Assembly (NCBI GenBank): GCA_019247395.1
Contig: JAFAOZ010000261.1
Span: forward strand, 1-6,304
Direction: 5' to 3'
Source: Vulcanimicrobiota bacterium
GTDB lineage: Bacteria > Vulcanimicrobiota > Vulcanimicrobiia > Vulcanimicrobiales > Vulcanimicrobiaceae
Length of the DNA stretch: 6,304 bases
Shown: one piece after another, positions 1-6,304 of the stretch
Numbering within the stretch: the stretch's first letter is position 1
Layout of the letters: each line of letters starts with the position of its first letter
Translations under genes and position numbers: made by a program
The notes under the pieces: generated by a model
Database searches by the model: none
Told to the model about the DNA's origin: nothing
What the model saw: only the letters and a program-made list of their open reading frames with translations

Positions 1-726
1 TTGGTCCGGCAGCCGTTCGATGCGATCGACGTAAAAGGCCGCGCGTTCCTGTGGATTCGTGCCGTATCGCAGGCGCTTGGCAAGCGGCAGCGTTAGTGCG
101 AGCGCACCGGGCAAGGCGCTAGGCAAGACCTCACCGGCGGTCGCGAGATAGTGCGAGATGGCGACGTCGTACTCGGCGGTGCGCTCGAACGCGGCGACGG
201 CCAGCTGCCGCCGCAGCGATTGCGTCACCTCGCCGGATTCCACCGCAGCGCGGTATTTGTCGTATTGCGACGGATGCGTCAGCACGACGACGTGTTCGAA
301 ATTTTTTGCCGCGGCGCGCAATAAAGCGACGCCGCCGATATCGATCTGTTCGATCGCTTCGCGCAGCGACGCGCCGCGCGCGACGGTGCCCTCAAAGGGA
401 TAGAGATTCACGGCGACGGCGACGAGTTCGGGAATCGCGTACTTTTCGGCTTGCGACTCGTGTTCGCGATCGCCGCGTTCGTACAAAATTGCCCCGAAGA
501 CTTTCGGATGCAGCGTCTTCACACGTCCGCCGAAGAGCGCTGGGAAGCCGGTCAGCTCTTCGACGTCGCGCGCCGGCACGCCGCGTTCGACGAGATAGGC
601 GCGCGTGCCGCCGGTAGCGTAGATCGCGATGCCGCGCGCATGGAGCACCTGCGCCAACTCGGCAGCGCCGGTCTTGTCGGAGAGTGAAAAGAGCGCCGCT
701 TTCTGCCGTACCGCAGATTCAGGCAA
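1..726 (-). CDS. purH: Bifunctional AICAR formyltransferase/IMP cyclohydrolase (PurH), C-terminus cut by window edge
   Basis: PurH carries out the last two steps of de novo IMP synthesis: formylation of AICAR with 10-formyl-THF, then ring closure. 242 residues are visible and the frame is open to position 1; full-length PurH is about 510-530. Residues about 9-150 form the MGS-like cyclohydrolase domain: SLSDKTG (14-20), ATGGT (37-41), GGRVKTLHPKVFGAIL (66-81), NLYPF (107-111) and IDIGGVALLRAAAKNF (128-143). The transformylase domain begins near LRYGTNPQERAAFY (219-232). Its catalytic Lys-His motif lies outside, so that activity cannot be checked here. The start is TTG at 726-724: a TGA closes the frame 8 codons upstream, no other plausible start precedes the domain, and GAGG lies 6 bases before it. 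The gene overlaps smc by 8 bp. Two usually conserved histidines are replaced: Phe in KVFGAIL (commonly IHGGIL or similar) and Gln in TNPQE (commonly ENPHQ). Confidence 0.94.
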   Translation of the reverse strand, partial: MPESAVRQKAALFSLSDKTGAAELAQVLHARGIAIYATGGTRAYLVERGVPARDVEELTGFPALFGGRVKTLHPKVFGAILYERGDREHESQAEKYAIPELVAVAVNLYPFEGTVARGASLREAIEQIDIGGVALLRAAAKNFEHVVVLTHPSQYDKYRAAVESGEVTQSLRRQLAVAAFERTAEYDVAISHYLATAGEVLPSALPGALALTLPLAKRLRYGTNPQERAAFYVDRIERLPDQ

Positions 727-3700
727 GCATCGCCTCGGGTTCGCGCGTCAGCTCCGCGGAGACGATCGCGCTCACGCCCGCGTCGCGCGTCGTGACGCCG
801 TAGATGCGGTCCGCACTCTCCATCGTCTTCTTGTTGTGCGTGACGATGAGCATCTGCGAATCTGCCGCAAACTCGCGGACCATGGAAGAGAAGCGATCGA
901 TATTCGCATCGTCGAGCGCGGCATCCACTTCGTCCAGCAAATAGAAGGGCGCGGGTTTGGTGGCGATGAGCGCAAAGATCAGCGCCGCTGCCGTCATCGC
1001 GCGCTCGCCGCCGGAGAGCGCCGCAAGCGGCATCTCCTTCTTGCCCGGCGGCCGCACTGCGATTTCGATTCCGGTCTCCGCGAGATTCGCGGGCTGTGTT
1101 TGCCACATCTTCGCTTCGCCGCCCGCGAAGAGCCGCGCGTACATCGTTGCGAATGCTTCAGAAACGCGCGCAAATGTCTCGTTGAACTGCGCCTGCGTCT
1201 CGCGCTCGATCTCACGAATAGACTCGAGCAGCGTCTCGCGTGCTTTAGCCAGATCCTCCATCTGTGCGCGCAAGAACTGTTCGCGATCGGCAACTTCGGT
1301 GCGCTCGGCCTCCGCATTGAGATTCACGTTGGCCGCAAGACGCGCCAGCTCGTCGCGCAGTCGCGGCAGCTCGTCCACTACCGCGTCGTCCTCTTCGCGA
1401 TAGCGATTTTCGACGTCGGCGCACTCGTCAGCGGTGGCCGGATTCTGCGCGAACTGCGAAACGAGCATGCCGAGCTCGGCTTCCACTTGAGCGAGTCGCG
1501 TACGATGGCCTTCGCCTCCCGCGGCGGTATCGCGCTCGGCCTGTTCTGCGGCACGCTGCTCGCTTTCGGTCTGTGCCTGTCTGAGCGCAAGCCGTTCACG
1601 CTCCGCGCGCGCACTCTCCAACTGCGAGTCGAGCTCGTTGACGCCGCTGCGCAGGCCGTCGATGCGGGCGTGCGCCGTGCGCGTTTCTTCCATAAGCGTC
1701 GCGATGTGTGCGAGCATCTCCTCACGCGCCAAACCGCCGCGCTCGCTATCTTGATCGAGCATCGCCAGGCGCGCGCGCGCCGCATCGCGCTCCGCGGTGA
1801 GTGCTGCCGAGCGTTCGCGCAGCTCGGTGCCATGCGCGCTCGTCGCCGAATGCGCGGCCTCCGCGCTCGCAATCTCTTGCCGGACCCGCGCGAGCTCGCG
1901 CTCCAGCGCGAGTCGCTCCTCCTCGGTGCGGGCCGATTGCGGCTCGTCGTGTTCGTACTCCCGTTCGAGCTCGCGGCTGCGTGCGGCGCGCGCGCGGAGC
2001 TCGGCGGCAATGCCACGCGCGGCATCGAGCTCGACGCGCCCGCGTTCGGCCTCCGCCGTCAGCGCTGCGGCTTCCGCCCGTAAGCCGGCAAGTTCGGATT
2101 CGATCTTCGTCTGCCGTTCGCGCGCGGCATCGCGCGCGGCGATTGCAGACTCCGCGCGCAGGTGCGCGGCTTGCAATGCGCGCTCGGCTTCGTCGAGCTT
2201 GCCGCGCATGCCGAGGAGGGCGTCACGCAAGCTCGCGGCTTGGAAGCGTCGTGAAAGAATCGATCGTTCGCGTACGAACCGTCCACCCGTGATCGCGCCG
2301 CCCCCGGTGATCTGCTCGCCGTTGAGGGTAACGATGGTGTCTCTCAGTCCTCGCCCGCGAACGAGCTCGATTCCCACCTCGAGCGTCGTGACGATGAGCA
2401 CGTTTCCGACTAAGAAATTGACGATTCCGGTGTAGCGCGCGTCACTGCGAACGAGCGTGTGCGCGTAGCCCAAAACGCCGGTCGTTTCGGCGAGATGGCC
2501 GTCGAGCTCGCGCCCTTCTCGTTTTGCCAGTGTATCGAGCGGTAAGAACGTTGCGCGCCCCGCCTCCTTGCGATTCAAAAATTCGACGCAACGCTCGGCA
2601 TCCTCCGAGGTGGCAGTCACCACGTTGGAGAGGCGCGCACCGAACGCAACATCCATCGCACGTGCGTATCGCTCGTCCGTGGTAATCAGGTTTGAAACGA
2701 TTCCTTCAATGCCCCCGAGTTCGCCGCGATGCCAGGCTTCAACGACGGCGCGCGTACCGGGGACGTGACCCTCGAGCGAGTTCTCCAGCTCTTCGATTGT
2801 GTGCAGGCGCGACTCGGCGGCGCGTACTTCGACCGAATGATCGCGATGCACCGCGAGCGCCTGCGCGACCTCGCCCTGAGCGACTGCGGCTTCGCGCTCC
2901 GCATCCTCGGCACGTCCGCGAGCATCGAGCAGCGCCTCTTCGCCCTGCTCGAGCCGGCGTTGCGCTTCGCTGCGACGATGCTGGGCGCCGCCCGCGGCGA
3001 TTTCGATTTGCTCGGCCCGCTCGCGGGCACTTCGTTCTTCTATTTCGAGCCGGTCGGCCTCAGCCCGCAAATTCTCCGAATGGAAGCGCCGTTCGGTGCG
3101 GCGCGCGGCCGACTCTGCAACGTGCGCCTCGACTTCGCGCAGCTGCGTGAAGATATGTTCCAGACTGGCGCGCGCGTGCGCGAGCGCGGCGGTCGCGGCG
3201 AGCTCGCGCTCGCGTGACGCGTCGATCTCCTGCGCGAGCGGCGAAAGACGCTCCTCCAGCGTCGCGATTTCGGTGACGAGCGTGGCGCGCTCTTGGCTCA
3301 CTCGCTGCTCGTCTTGCGACGTTTGCGAGGATTGCCGTTCGAGCGCTTCACGCCGTGCCAGCGCGCCGGCGTACTGTGCCTCGAGCGCGGCCATTTTGCC
3401 GCGCTCGTCCTGCGCTTTCGACCGAAGTTCTTCGAGCTGGAGCTCGCTTCGGTAAAGCGCGGTGCGAACGCGCGCGAGTTCTTCGCTCAGCGACGCCGCC
3501 CGGGCCGCCGCCTCGCTGCGAAGTTCTTCGTCTTTTGCAATCGCCGCCCGAAGCGTGTCGCATTCCGCGCGGCGCGTCGCGCTCGCTCGCAGGTAACTAA
3601 GAATTTCGAGGTCCCGAACCCGCGTGTTCACGCGCCGATAACGGCGTGCGCGCCGCATTTGCGTCTCCAACTCGGGAATGCGCCGTTCGAGTTCGGAGAT

Positions 3701-4282
3701 CAGATCGCTGATACGAATGGCGTTCTGTTCGGTGCGGTCGAGCCGCCGCATCGACTCATTCTTGCGCGATAAGAACTTTCCGATCCCAGCGGTTTCTTCG
3801 AAGAGCGCGCGGCGCTCCGCGGGCTTACTCGTCAAAATCGCATCGATCTGGCCTTGCGAAACGATCGCGTAGGAACCGGGGCCGAGCCCGGTGCCCATGA
3901 GCAGATCGAGGATGTCGCGCAATCGGACTTGCGTGCGATTGATGAAGTATTCGCTCTCACCGACGCGATAGGCGCGCCGAGTAATCTCGACTTCGCTGAA
4001 TTCGATCGGGAGCGAACGATCCGCGTTATCGAATAAGATCGAGACCTCGGCCATCCCGAGCGGTTTACGCGCTTCGTTTCCGGAGAAGATGACGTCCTCG
4101 AGCGACCGTCCGCGAAGGCTCTTGCTCGACGTTTCGCCCAATCCCCAGCGAAATGCGTCGACCAAATTCGATTTGCCCGATCCATTTGGCCCAACGATCG
4201 CGGTGACGCCGTCGCCGATCTCGACGACCGTGGGCTCGGCAAACGTTTTGAAACCAAACGTCCGAATCCGCCGCAGTTTCAT
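719..4282 (-). CDS. smc: Chromosome partition/condensation ATPase SMC
   Basis: This is the core ATPase of the bacterial SMC-ScpAB condensin, which extrudes DNA loops and aligns chromosome arms. At 1187 residues it is full length. The N-terminal head holds Walker A GPNGSGKSN (31-39) and the Q-loop region SQGQID (142-147). A first coiled coil (about 170-500, rich in Ala, Glu and Arg) leads to the hinge (about 500-670), which has the conserved glycine cluster GGGAITGG (660-667). A second coiled coil runs to about 1010. The C-terminal head has the signature LSGGE (1089-1093), Walker B FYLLDE (1113-1118, catalytic Glu1118), D-loop DAALDD and switch THNKKTM with His1149. No motif is missing. The order of modules and the hinge separate it from Rad50, SbcC and MukB. 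The ATG overlaps the rnc stop by 4 bp, with GAGG 8 bases upstream. The last codons double as the purH ribosome-binding site and start. scpA and scpB are not in the window. Confidence 0.97.
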   Translation of the reverse strand: MKLRRIRTFGFKTFAEPTVVEIGDGVTAIVGPNGSGKSNLVDAFRWGLGETSSKSLRGRSLEDVIFSGNEARKPLGMAEVSILFDNADRSLPIEFSEVEITRRAYRVGESEYFINRTQVRLRDILDLLMGTGLGPGSYAIVSQGQIDAILTSKPAERRALFEETAGIGKFLSRKNESMRRLDRTEQNAIRISDLISELERRIPELETQMRRARRYRRVNTRVRDLEILSYLRASATRRAECDTLRAAIAKDEELRSEAAARAASLSEELARVRTALYRSELQLEELRSKAQDERGKMAALEAQYAGALARREALERQSSQTSQDEQRVSQERATLVTEIATLEERLSPLAQEIDASRERELAATAALAHARASLEHIFTQLREVEAHVAESAARRTERRFHSENLRAEADRLEIEERSARERAEQIEIAAGGAQHRRSEAQRRLEQGEEALLDARGRAEDAEREAAVAQGEVAQALAVHRDHSVEVRAAESRLHTIEELENSLEGHVPGTRAVVEAWHRGELGGIEGIVSNLITTDERYARAMDVAFGARLSNVVTATSEDAERCVEFLNRKEAGRATFLPLDTLAKREGRELDGHLAETTGVLGYAHTLVRSDARYTGIVNFLVGNVLIVTTLEVGIELVRGRGLRDTIVTLNGEQITGGGAITGGRFVRERSILSRRFQAASLRDALLGMRGKLDEAERALQAAHLRAESAIAARDAARERQTKIESELAGLRAEAAALTAEAERGRVELDAARGIAAELRARAARSRELEREYEHDEPQSARTEEERLALERELARVRQEIASAEAAHSATSAHGTELRERSAALTAERDAARARLAMLDQDSERGGLAREEMLAHIATLMEETRTAHARIDGLRSGVNELDSQLESARAERERLALRQAQTESEQRAAEQAERDTAAGGEGHRTRLAQVEAELGMLVSQFAQNPATADECADVENRYREEDDAVVDELPRLRDELARLAANVNLNAEAERTEVADREQFLRAQMEDLAKARETLLESIREIERETQAQFNETFARVSEAFATMYARLFAGGEAKMWQTQPANLAETGIEIAVRPPGKKEMPLAALSGGERAMTAAALIFALIATKPAPFYLLDEVDAALDDANIDRFSSMVREFAADSQMLIVTHNKKTMESADRIYGVTTRDAGVSAIVSAELTREPEAMLA
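733..736 (-). promoter_or_regulatory. Ribosome-binding site for purH, inside smc
   Basis: GAGG reads on the minus strand within the Glu-Ala codons near the smc C-terminus, 6 bases before the TTG at 726. This canonical spacing is the main support for choosing TTG as the purH start. Ribosomes finishing smc at 719 stop within 8 bases of this start, so termination-reinitiation coupling is likely. Confidence 0.7.
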
Positions 4283-5142
4283 TTTAAGCGCCTCGCACTT
4301 TGCGCGAGGCTTTGGCGCTGCGCCTTCGCATTGGGGACGTTGCCCCGAATACTCGGCTGCGCGCCCCCGCGCGGACTTTCGCCGCGCGAAACCCCCGTGT
4401 CACTGTCGCCGCGCGGGACCACCATGTCACTGTCGCCGCGTGGGACCGCCGCTGCAACGATCGCGGTGAGCGCCGCTTGCGCGGCGGCTTGCTGCGCGGC
4501 CTTCTTTGAAGCGCCCTCGCCACGTCCGAGGATCTTTCCCTTAACGCTGACGCGCGACTTGAAGGCCGGATGTTGCGGCGTACCGCGGCTGGTTTCACGA
4601 TAGACCGGCGTCGCCGCAAGGTGCTCCTGAGCGTAGTGCTGCAGCTTTGTTTTTGCATCGAGCAGCGCGTCAGGTGAGTGATCGAGCCGCTCGATATGCT
4701 CGTCGAGGACGAATCGCCGAGCGCGGTCGAGACCGTAACGCAGATAGAGCGCGCCGACGAACGCTTCAAATGCATCCGCGAGCACCGACGTGTTTTCGGC
4801 GCCGCCGGCTGCCCGCATCCCGGCGCCGAGCCGTGTCAGCGAACCGAAATCCAGGCGACGCGCCGACTCGGCGAGTTGCGCATCGTTGACGATGGCGGCC
4901 TTGCGCAGCGTCAGCAAACCTTCGGGTTCTTCGGCAAAGCGTTCGAAAAGCCAGCCCGCCGTGATGCAGCCTAGGACGGAATCGCCCAAAAACTCCATAC
5001 GGTCGTTTGACGCGCCGCCATGTTCGCGTGCGTAACTCTGGTGGACGAAGGCTCGCTCGAACGCGCTCAAGTCGTCGACACGGCGCACGCCGGAAAGGCG
5101 AAGCAGCGCGCGCAGGCGACGCCGGTAGCTTTCCCCGCTCAT
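4279..5142 (-). CDS. rnc: Ribonuclease III with repeat-containing C-terminal extension
   Basis: This is a double-strand-specific endoribonuclease for rRNA precursor and mRNA processing, acting as a homodimer in the cytosol. Of 287 residues, about 5-150 form the RNase III domain: the signature RMEFLGDSVLG carries Glu50 and Asp54, and LADAFEAFVGALYL carries Asp123 and Glu126, giving the complete two-metal catalytic set. Residues about 160-227 form the dsRNA-binding domain (DAKTKLQHYAQE to the GEGASKKAAQQAA helix). Bacterial RNase III is usually about 220-250 residues; here about 60 more follow. They comprise three nine-residue repeats (233-259: VPRGDSDMV, VPRGDSDTG, VSRGESPRG) and a basic end. 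The tail has no role I recognise and may be disordered. The ATG at 5142 is chosen because family-like sequence follows at once. There is no good Shine-Dalgarno sequence before it, so translation probably relies on ribosomes finishing fabF 6 bp upstream. The stop overlaps the smc start as ATGA. Confidence 0.95.
   Translation of the reverse strand: MSGESYRRRLRALLRLSGVRRVDDLSAFERAFVHQSYAREHGGASNDRMEFLGDSVLGCITAGWLFERFAEEPEGLLTLRKAAIVNDAQLAESARRLDFGSLTRLGAGMRAAGGAENTSVLADAFEAFVGALYLRYGLDRARRFVLDEHIERLDHSPDALLDAKTKLQHYAQEHLAATPVYRETSRGTPQHPAFKSRVSVKGKILGRGEGASKKAAQQAAAQAALTAIVAAAVPRGDSDMVVPRGDSDTGVSRGESPRGGAQPSIRGNVPNAKAQRQSLAQSARRLK
4287..4319 (-). promoter_or_regulatory. Potential mRNA hairpin covering the smc ribosome-binding site
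   Basis: On the coding (minus) strand, GCCTCGC (4310-4304) and GCGAGGC (4296-4290) form a perfect 7-bp inverted repeat around a 7-base spacer. An outer pair, AGCGCC (4319-4314) and GGCGCT (4292-4287), offers an alternative pairing combined with TCGC/GCGA. In either fold the GAGG at 4294-4291 is fully paired, while the ATG at 4282 is left free. The structure lies in the last codons of rnc. It is not followed by a U-run, so I do not read it as a terminator. Confidence 0.5.
4291..4294 (-). promoter_or_regulatory. Ribosome-binding site for smc, inside rnc
   Basis: GAGG on the minus strand lies 8 bases upstream of the smc ATG at 4282, within the last codons of rnc. All four bases fall in the stem of the hairpin at 4287-4319, so access probably depends on ribosomes translating the rnc end. 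Confidence 0.65.
4366..4446 (-). repeat. Three tandem 27-bp repeats in the rnc 3' end
   Basis: Read on the coding strand, the units are 4446-4420, 4419-4393 and 4392-4366. The first two match at 24 of 27 bases. The third matches the second at about 15 of the first 18 bases and then diverges. Each unit is exactly nine codons, so copy-number changes keep rnc in frame; the units encode VPRGDSDMV, VPRGDSDTG and VSRGESPRG. They begin a few residues after the dsRNA-binding domain, in a part of the protein absent from typical RNase III. They could be a local minisatellite or a copy of a dispersed genomic repeat; the window cannot distinguish these. Confidence 0.85.
4368..4388. repeat. Short inverted repeat in the rnc tail
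   Basis: CGCGCGG (4368-4374) and CCGCGCG (4382-4388) are perfect 7-bp complements around a 7-base spacer, overlapping the third and second 27-bp units. In such GC-rich DNA this may be by chance. It is recorded because it adds to the clustering of repeats and potential hairpins in the last 170 bases of rnc. Confidence 0.45.
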
Positions 5143-5148
5143 GTACGG

Positions 5149-6303
5149 TTAGGGGCGGACCTTGCCAAAGACGATCACGCTGTTATGGCCGCCGAAGCCG
5201 AACGAATTCGATAGCGCGGTCGTGATGGGAGCGTGGCGCGCCACGTTCGGGACGTAATCGAGACGGCACTCGGGGTCGGGAAACTCGTAGTTAGTCGTCG
5301 GCGGCATGATGTCGCGCGCCACGGCAAGCGCCGTCGCGACGCCCTCGATTCCCCCGGCAGCGCCGAGCGCGTGACCGTGCATCGACTTCGTCGAGCTGAC
5401 GCCGATTTTATAGGCGTGCTCGCCGAAGGTTTTTTCGATTGCCTTGGACTCCGCGGGATCTCCCATTGGCGTCGACGTGCCGTGCGCATTGATGTAGTCG
5501 ACGTCTTCGGGCTTGATTCCGGCATTCGCGAACGCGCGCGCAAATGCCAACAACACACCGTTTCCGTCGGGATCGGGTGCGACGAGATCGTACCCGTCCG
5601 AGGATTGGCCATAGCCGAGCACTTCGCAATAAATCCGCGCGCCGCGGGCTTTGGCATGCTCGTACTCCTCAAGGACGAGAATGCCGCTTCCCTCTCCTAG
5701 AACGAAGCCGTCGCGTTCACGGTCGAAGGGCCGGCTCGCATGAGTGGGGTCGTCGTTGCGTGTGGAGAGTGCACGCATTGAGGCAAAGCCGCCGATTGCA
5801 AGCGGCGACACGGTGGCTTCACTACCTCCGGTAATCATGGTATCCGCATCGCCGTGAACGATAGCGTTAAAGGCAGTGGAGATGGCGTCGTTGGCGCTTG
5901 CACAGGCGCTCGCTGCGGCGAAGAAGGGCCCTTTGAATCCATACGCCAGCGATATGTGCGCCGGTGCCGCGTTGGCCATCAGCATTGGAATGAAGAACGG
6001 CGTGACTTTCGACCAGGTGCCGTTCTCGTTTGCCTTGTCCGAGTTCAGCCAAAACGTGATGATGCCGCCGATTCCGGTGCCGATCACCCCGCCGACGCGC
6101 TTCTTGAACTCGGGATCGTCGGGCAGGTTGGCATCAGCGATCGCTTCGCGCGCGGCCACGAAGGCAAACTGCGTGAAACGGTCCATGCGCCGCGCTTCCT
6201 TGCGACCGATGAGCTCCTCGGGCTTCCAATCCTTGACCTCGGCGGCAATACGCGCGTCGAAAAGGCTCGCGTCAAAGGCGGTAATCGGCGCGACCCCGGA
6301 TTC
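5149..6303 (-). CDS. fabF: Beta-ketoacyl-ACP synthase II (FabF), N-terminus cut by window edge
   Basis: This enzyme condenses malonyl-ACP with a growing acyl-ACP in the cytosolic type II fatty acid synthase. 384 residues are visible and the frame stays open to the right edge. The first visible residue aligns to about position 30 of E. coli FabF, so roughly 30 residues and the start lie outside. The ATG at 6186 is internal: the upstream residues (ITAFDASLFDARIAAEVKDW, then RKEARRMDRF) are typical FabF sequence. The thiolase-fold active site is complete. Counting from the first visible residue, the nucleophile is Cys134 (SACASA), with His274 (NAHGTSTPMGD), Lys306 (SSTKSMHGH) and His311; all four keep the spacing of E. 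coli C163/H303/K335/H340. The C-terminal loop is FGFGGHNS. The stop lies 6 bp before rnc, implying co-transcription; acpP is a plausible upstream neighbour but is not visible. FabB or a polyketide-type synthase is less likely given the order with rnc and smc. Confidence 0.95.
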   Translation of the reverse strand, partial: ESGVAPITAFDASLFDARIAAEVKDWKPEELIGRKEARRMDRFTQFAFVAAREAIADANLPDDPEFKKRVGGVIGTGIGGIITFWLNSDKANENGTWSKVTPFFIPMLMANAAPAHISLAYGFKGPFFAAASACASANDAISTAFNAIVHGDADTMITGGSEATVSPLAIGGFASMRALSTRNDDPTHASRPFDRERDGFVLGEGSGILVLEEYEHAKARGARIYCEVLGYGQSSDGYDLVAPDPDGNGVLLAFARAFANAGIKPEDVDYINAHGTSTPMGDPAESKAIEKTFGEHAYKIGVSSTKSMHGHALGAAGGIEGVATALAVARDIMPPTTNYEFPDPECRLDYVPNVARHAPITTALSNSFGFGGHNSVIVFGKVRP

Positions 6304-6304
6304 G

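Noticed and set aside
552..1106. Minus-strand frame of 184 codons spanning the smc/purH junction
   Set aside because: It is out of frame with both smc and purH, whose conserved motifs are clear in this region, and its own sequence shows no family pattern.
629..2083. Long open frame of 484 codons on the + strand opposite smc
   Set aside because: Its translation is Arg/Ala/Leu-rich without recognisable domain motifs, and it is fully antisense to a well-conserved SMC head and coiled coil. GC-rich codon usage readily produces such shadow frames.
1797..2435. Open frames on the + strand rich in Ser, Arg and Ala, opposite the SMC hinge and second coiled coil
   Set aside because: The composition is low-complexity and mirrors the Glu/Arg/Ala codons of the coiled coil on the other strand; there is no domain signature.
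4287..4319. Rho-independent terminator between rnc and smc
   Set aside because: The hairpin is GC-rich but is followed by TTAAAATGA rather than a U-run, and the smc start lies immediately downstream, so termination there would make little sense.
4333..4346. GGGG/CCCC mini-hairpin in the rnc tail
   Set aside because: Only four perfect pairs around a 6-base loop, which is expected by chance at this base composition.
5233..5700. 155-codon open frame on the + strand opposite fabF
   Set aside because: It is antisense to conserved FabF active-site regions (His274 and Lys306 motifs) and has no recognisable domain or ribosome-binding context.

Overview
The window is a tightly packed run of four housekeeping genes, all on the minus strand. 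In transcription order (right to left) they are fabF (beta-ketoacyl-ACP synthase II, start beyond the right edge), rnc (ribonuclease III), smc (chromosome-partition ATPase) and purH (bifunctional AICAR transformylase/IMP cyclohydrolase, running off the left edge). Together they occupy essentially every base. The junctions are 6 bp apart (fabF/rnc), a 4-bp ATGA overlap (rnc/smc) and an 8-bp overlap (smc/purH). I see no RNA gene, insertion sequence, CRISPR array, promoter or terminator, and there is no intergenic stretch longer than 6 bp.

The DNA is GC-rich with many Arg and Ala codons, and the proteins are clearly bacterial. The order fabF-rnc-smc is a widespread bacterial arrangement, often continuing to ftsY and often preceded by acpP. 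Here purH sits where ftsY is commonly found. The window alone does not fix the phylum. A high-GC, poorly cultured lineage (for example Eremiobacterota-like or another Terrabacteria-type group) is possible, but this is only an impression.

Region by region: 6303-5149 is FabF with its complete catalytic Cys-His-Lys-His set. 5142-4279 is RNase III with a normal catalytic and dsRNA-binding core, plus a C-terminal tail of about 60 residues built partly from three tandem 27-bp repeats. 4282-719 is a full-length SMC with head, coiled coil, hinge, coiled coil and head. 726-1 is the PurH cyclohydrolase domain and the beginning of the transformylase domain, starting from a TTG codon inside the end of smc.

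The genes do not form one pathway: they cover lipid elongation, RNA processing, chromosome organisation and purine synthesis. They look co-transcribed and translationally coupled, as in a growth-linked housekeeping operon. I found no undescribed biological system. The points most worth a second look are the repeat-bearing RNase III tail, a potential mRNA hairpin that buries the smc ribosome-binding site, and substitutions at usually conserved PurH motif positions.
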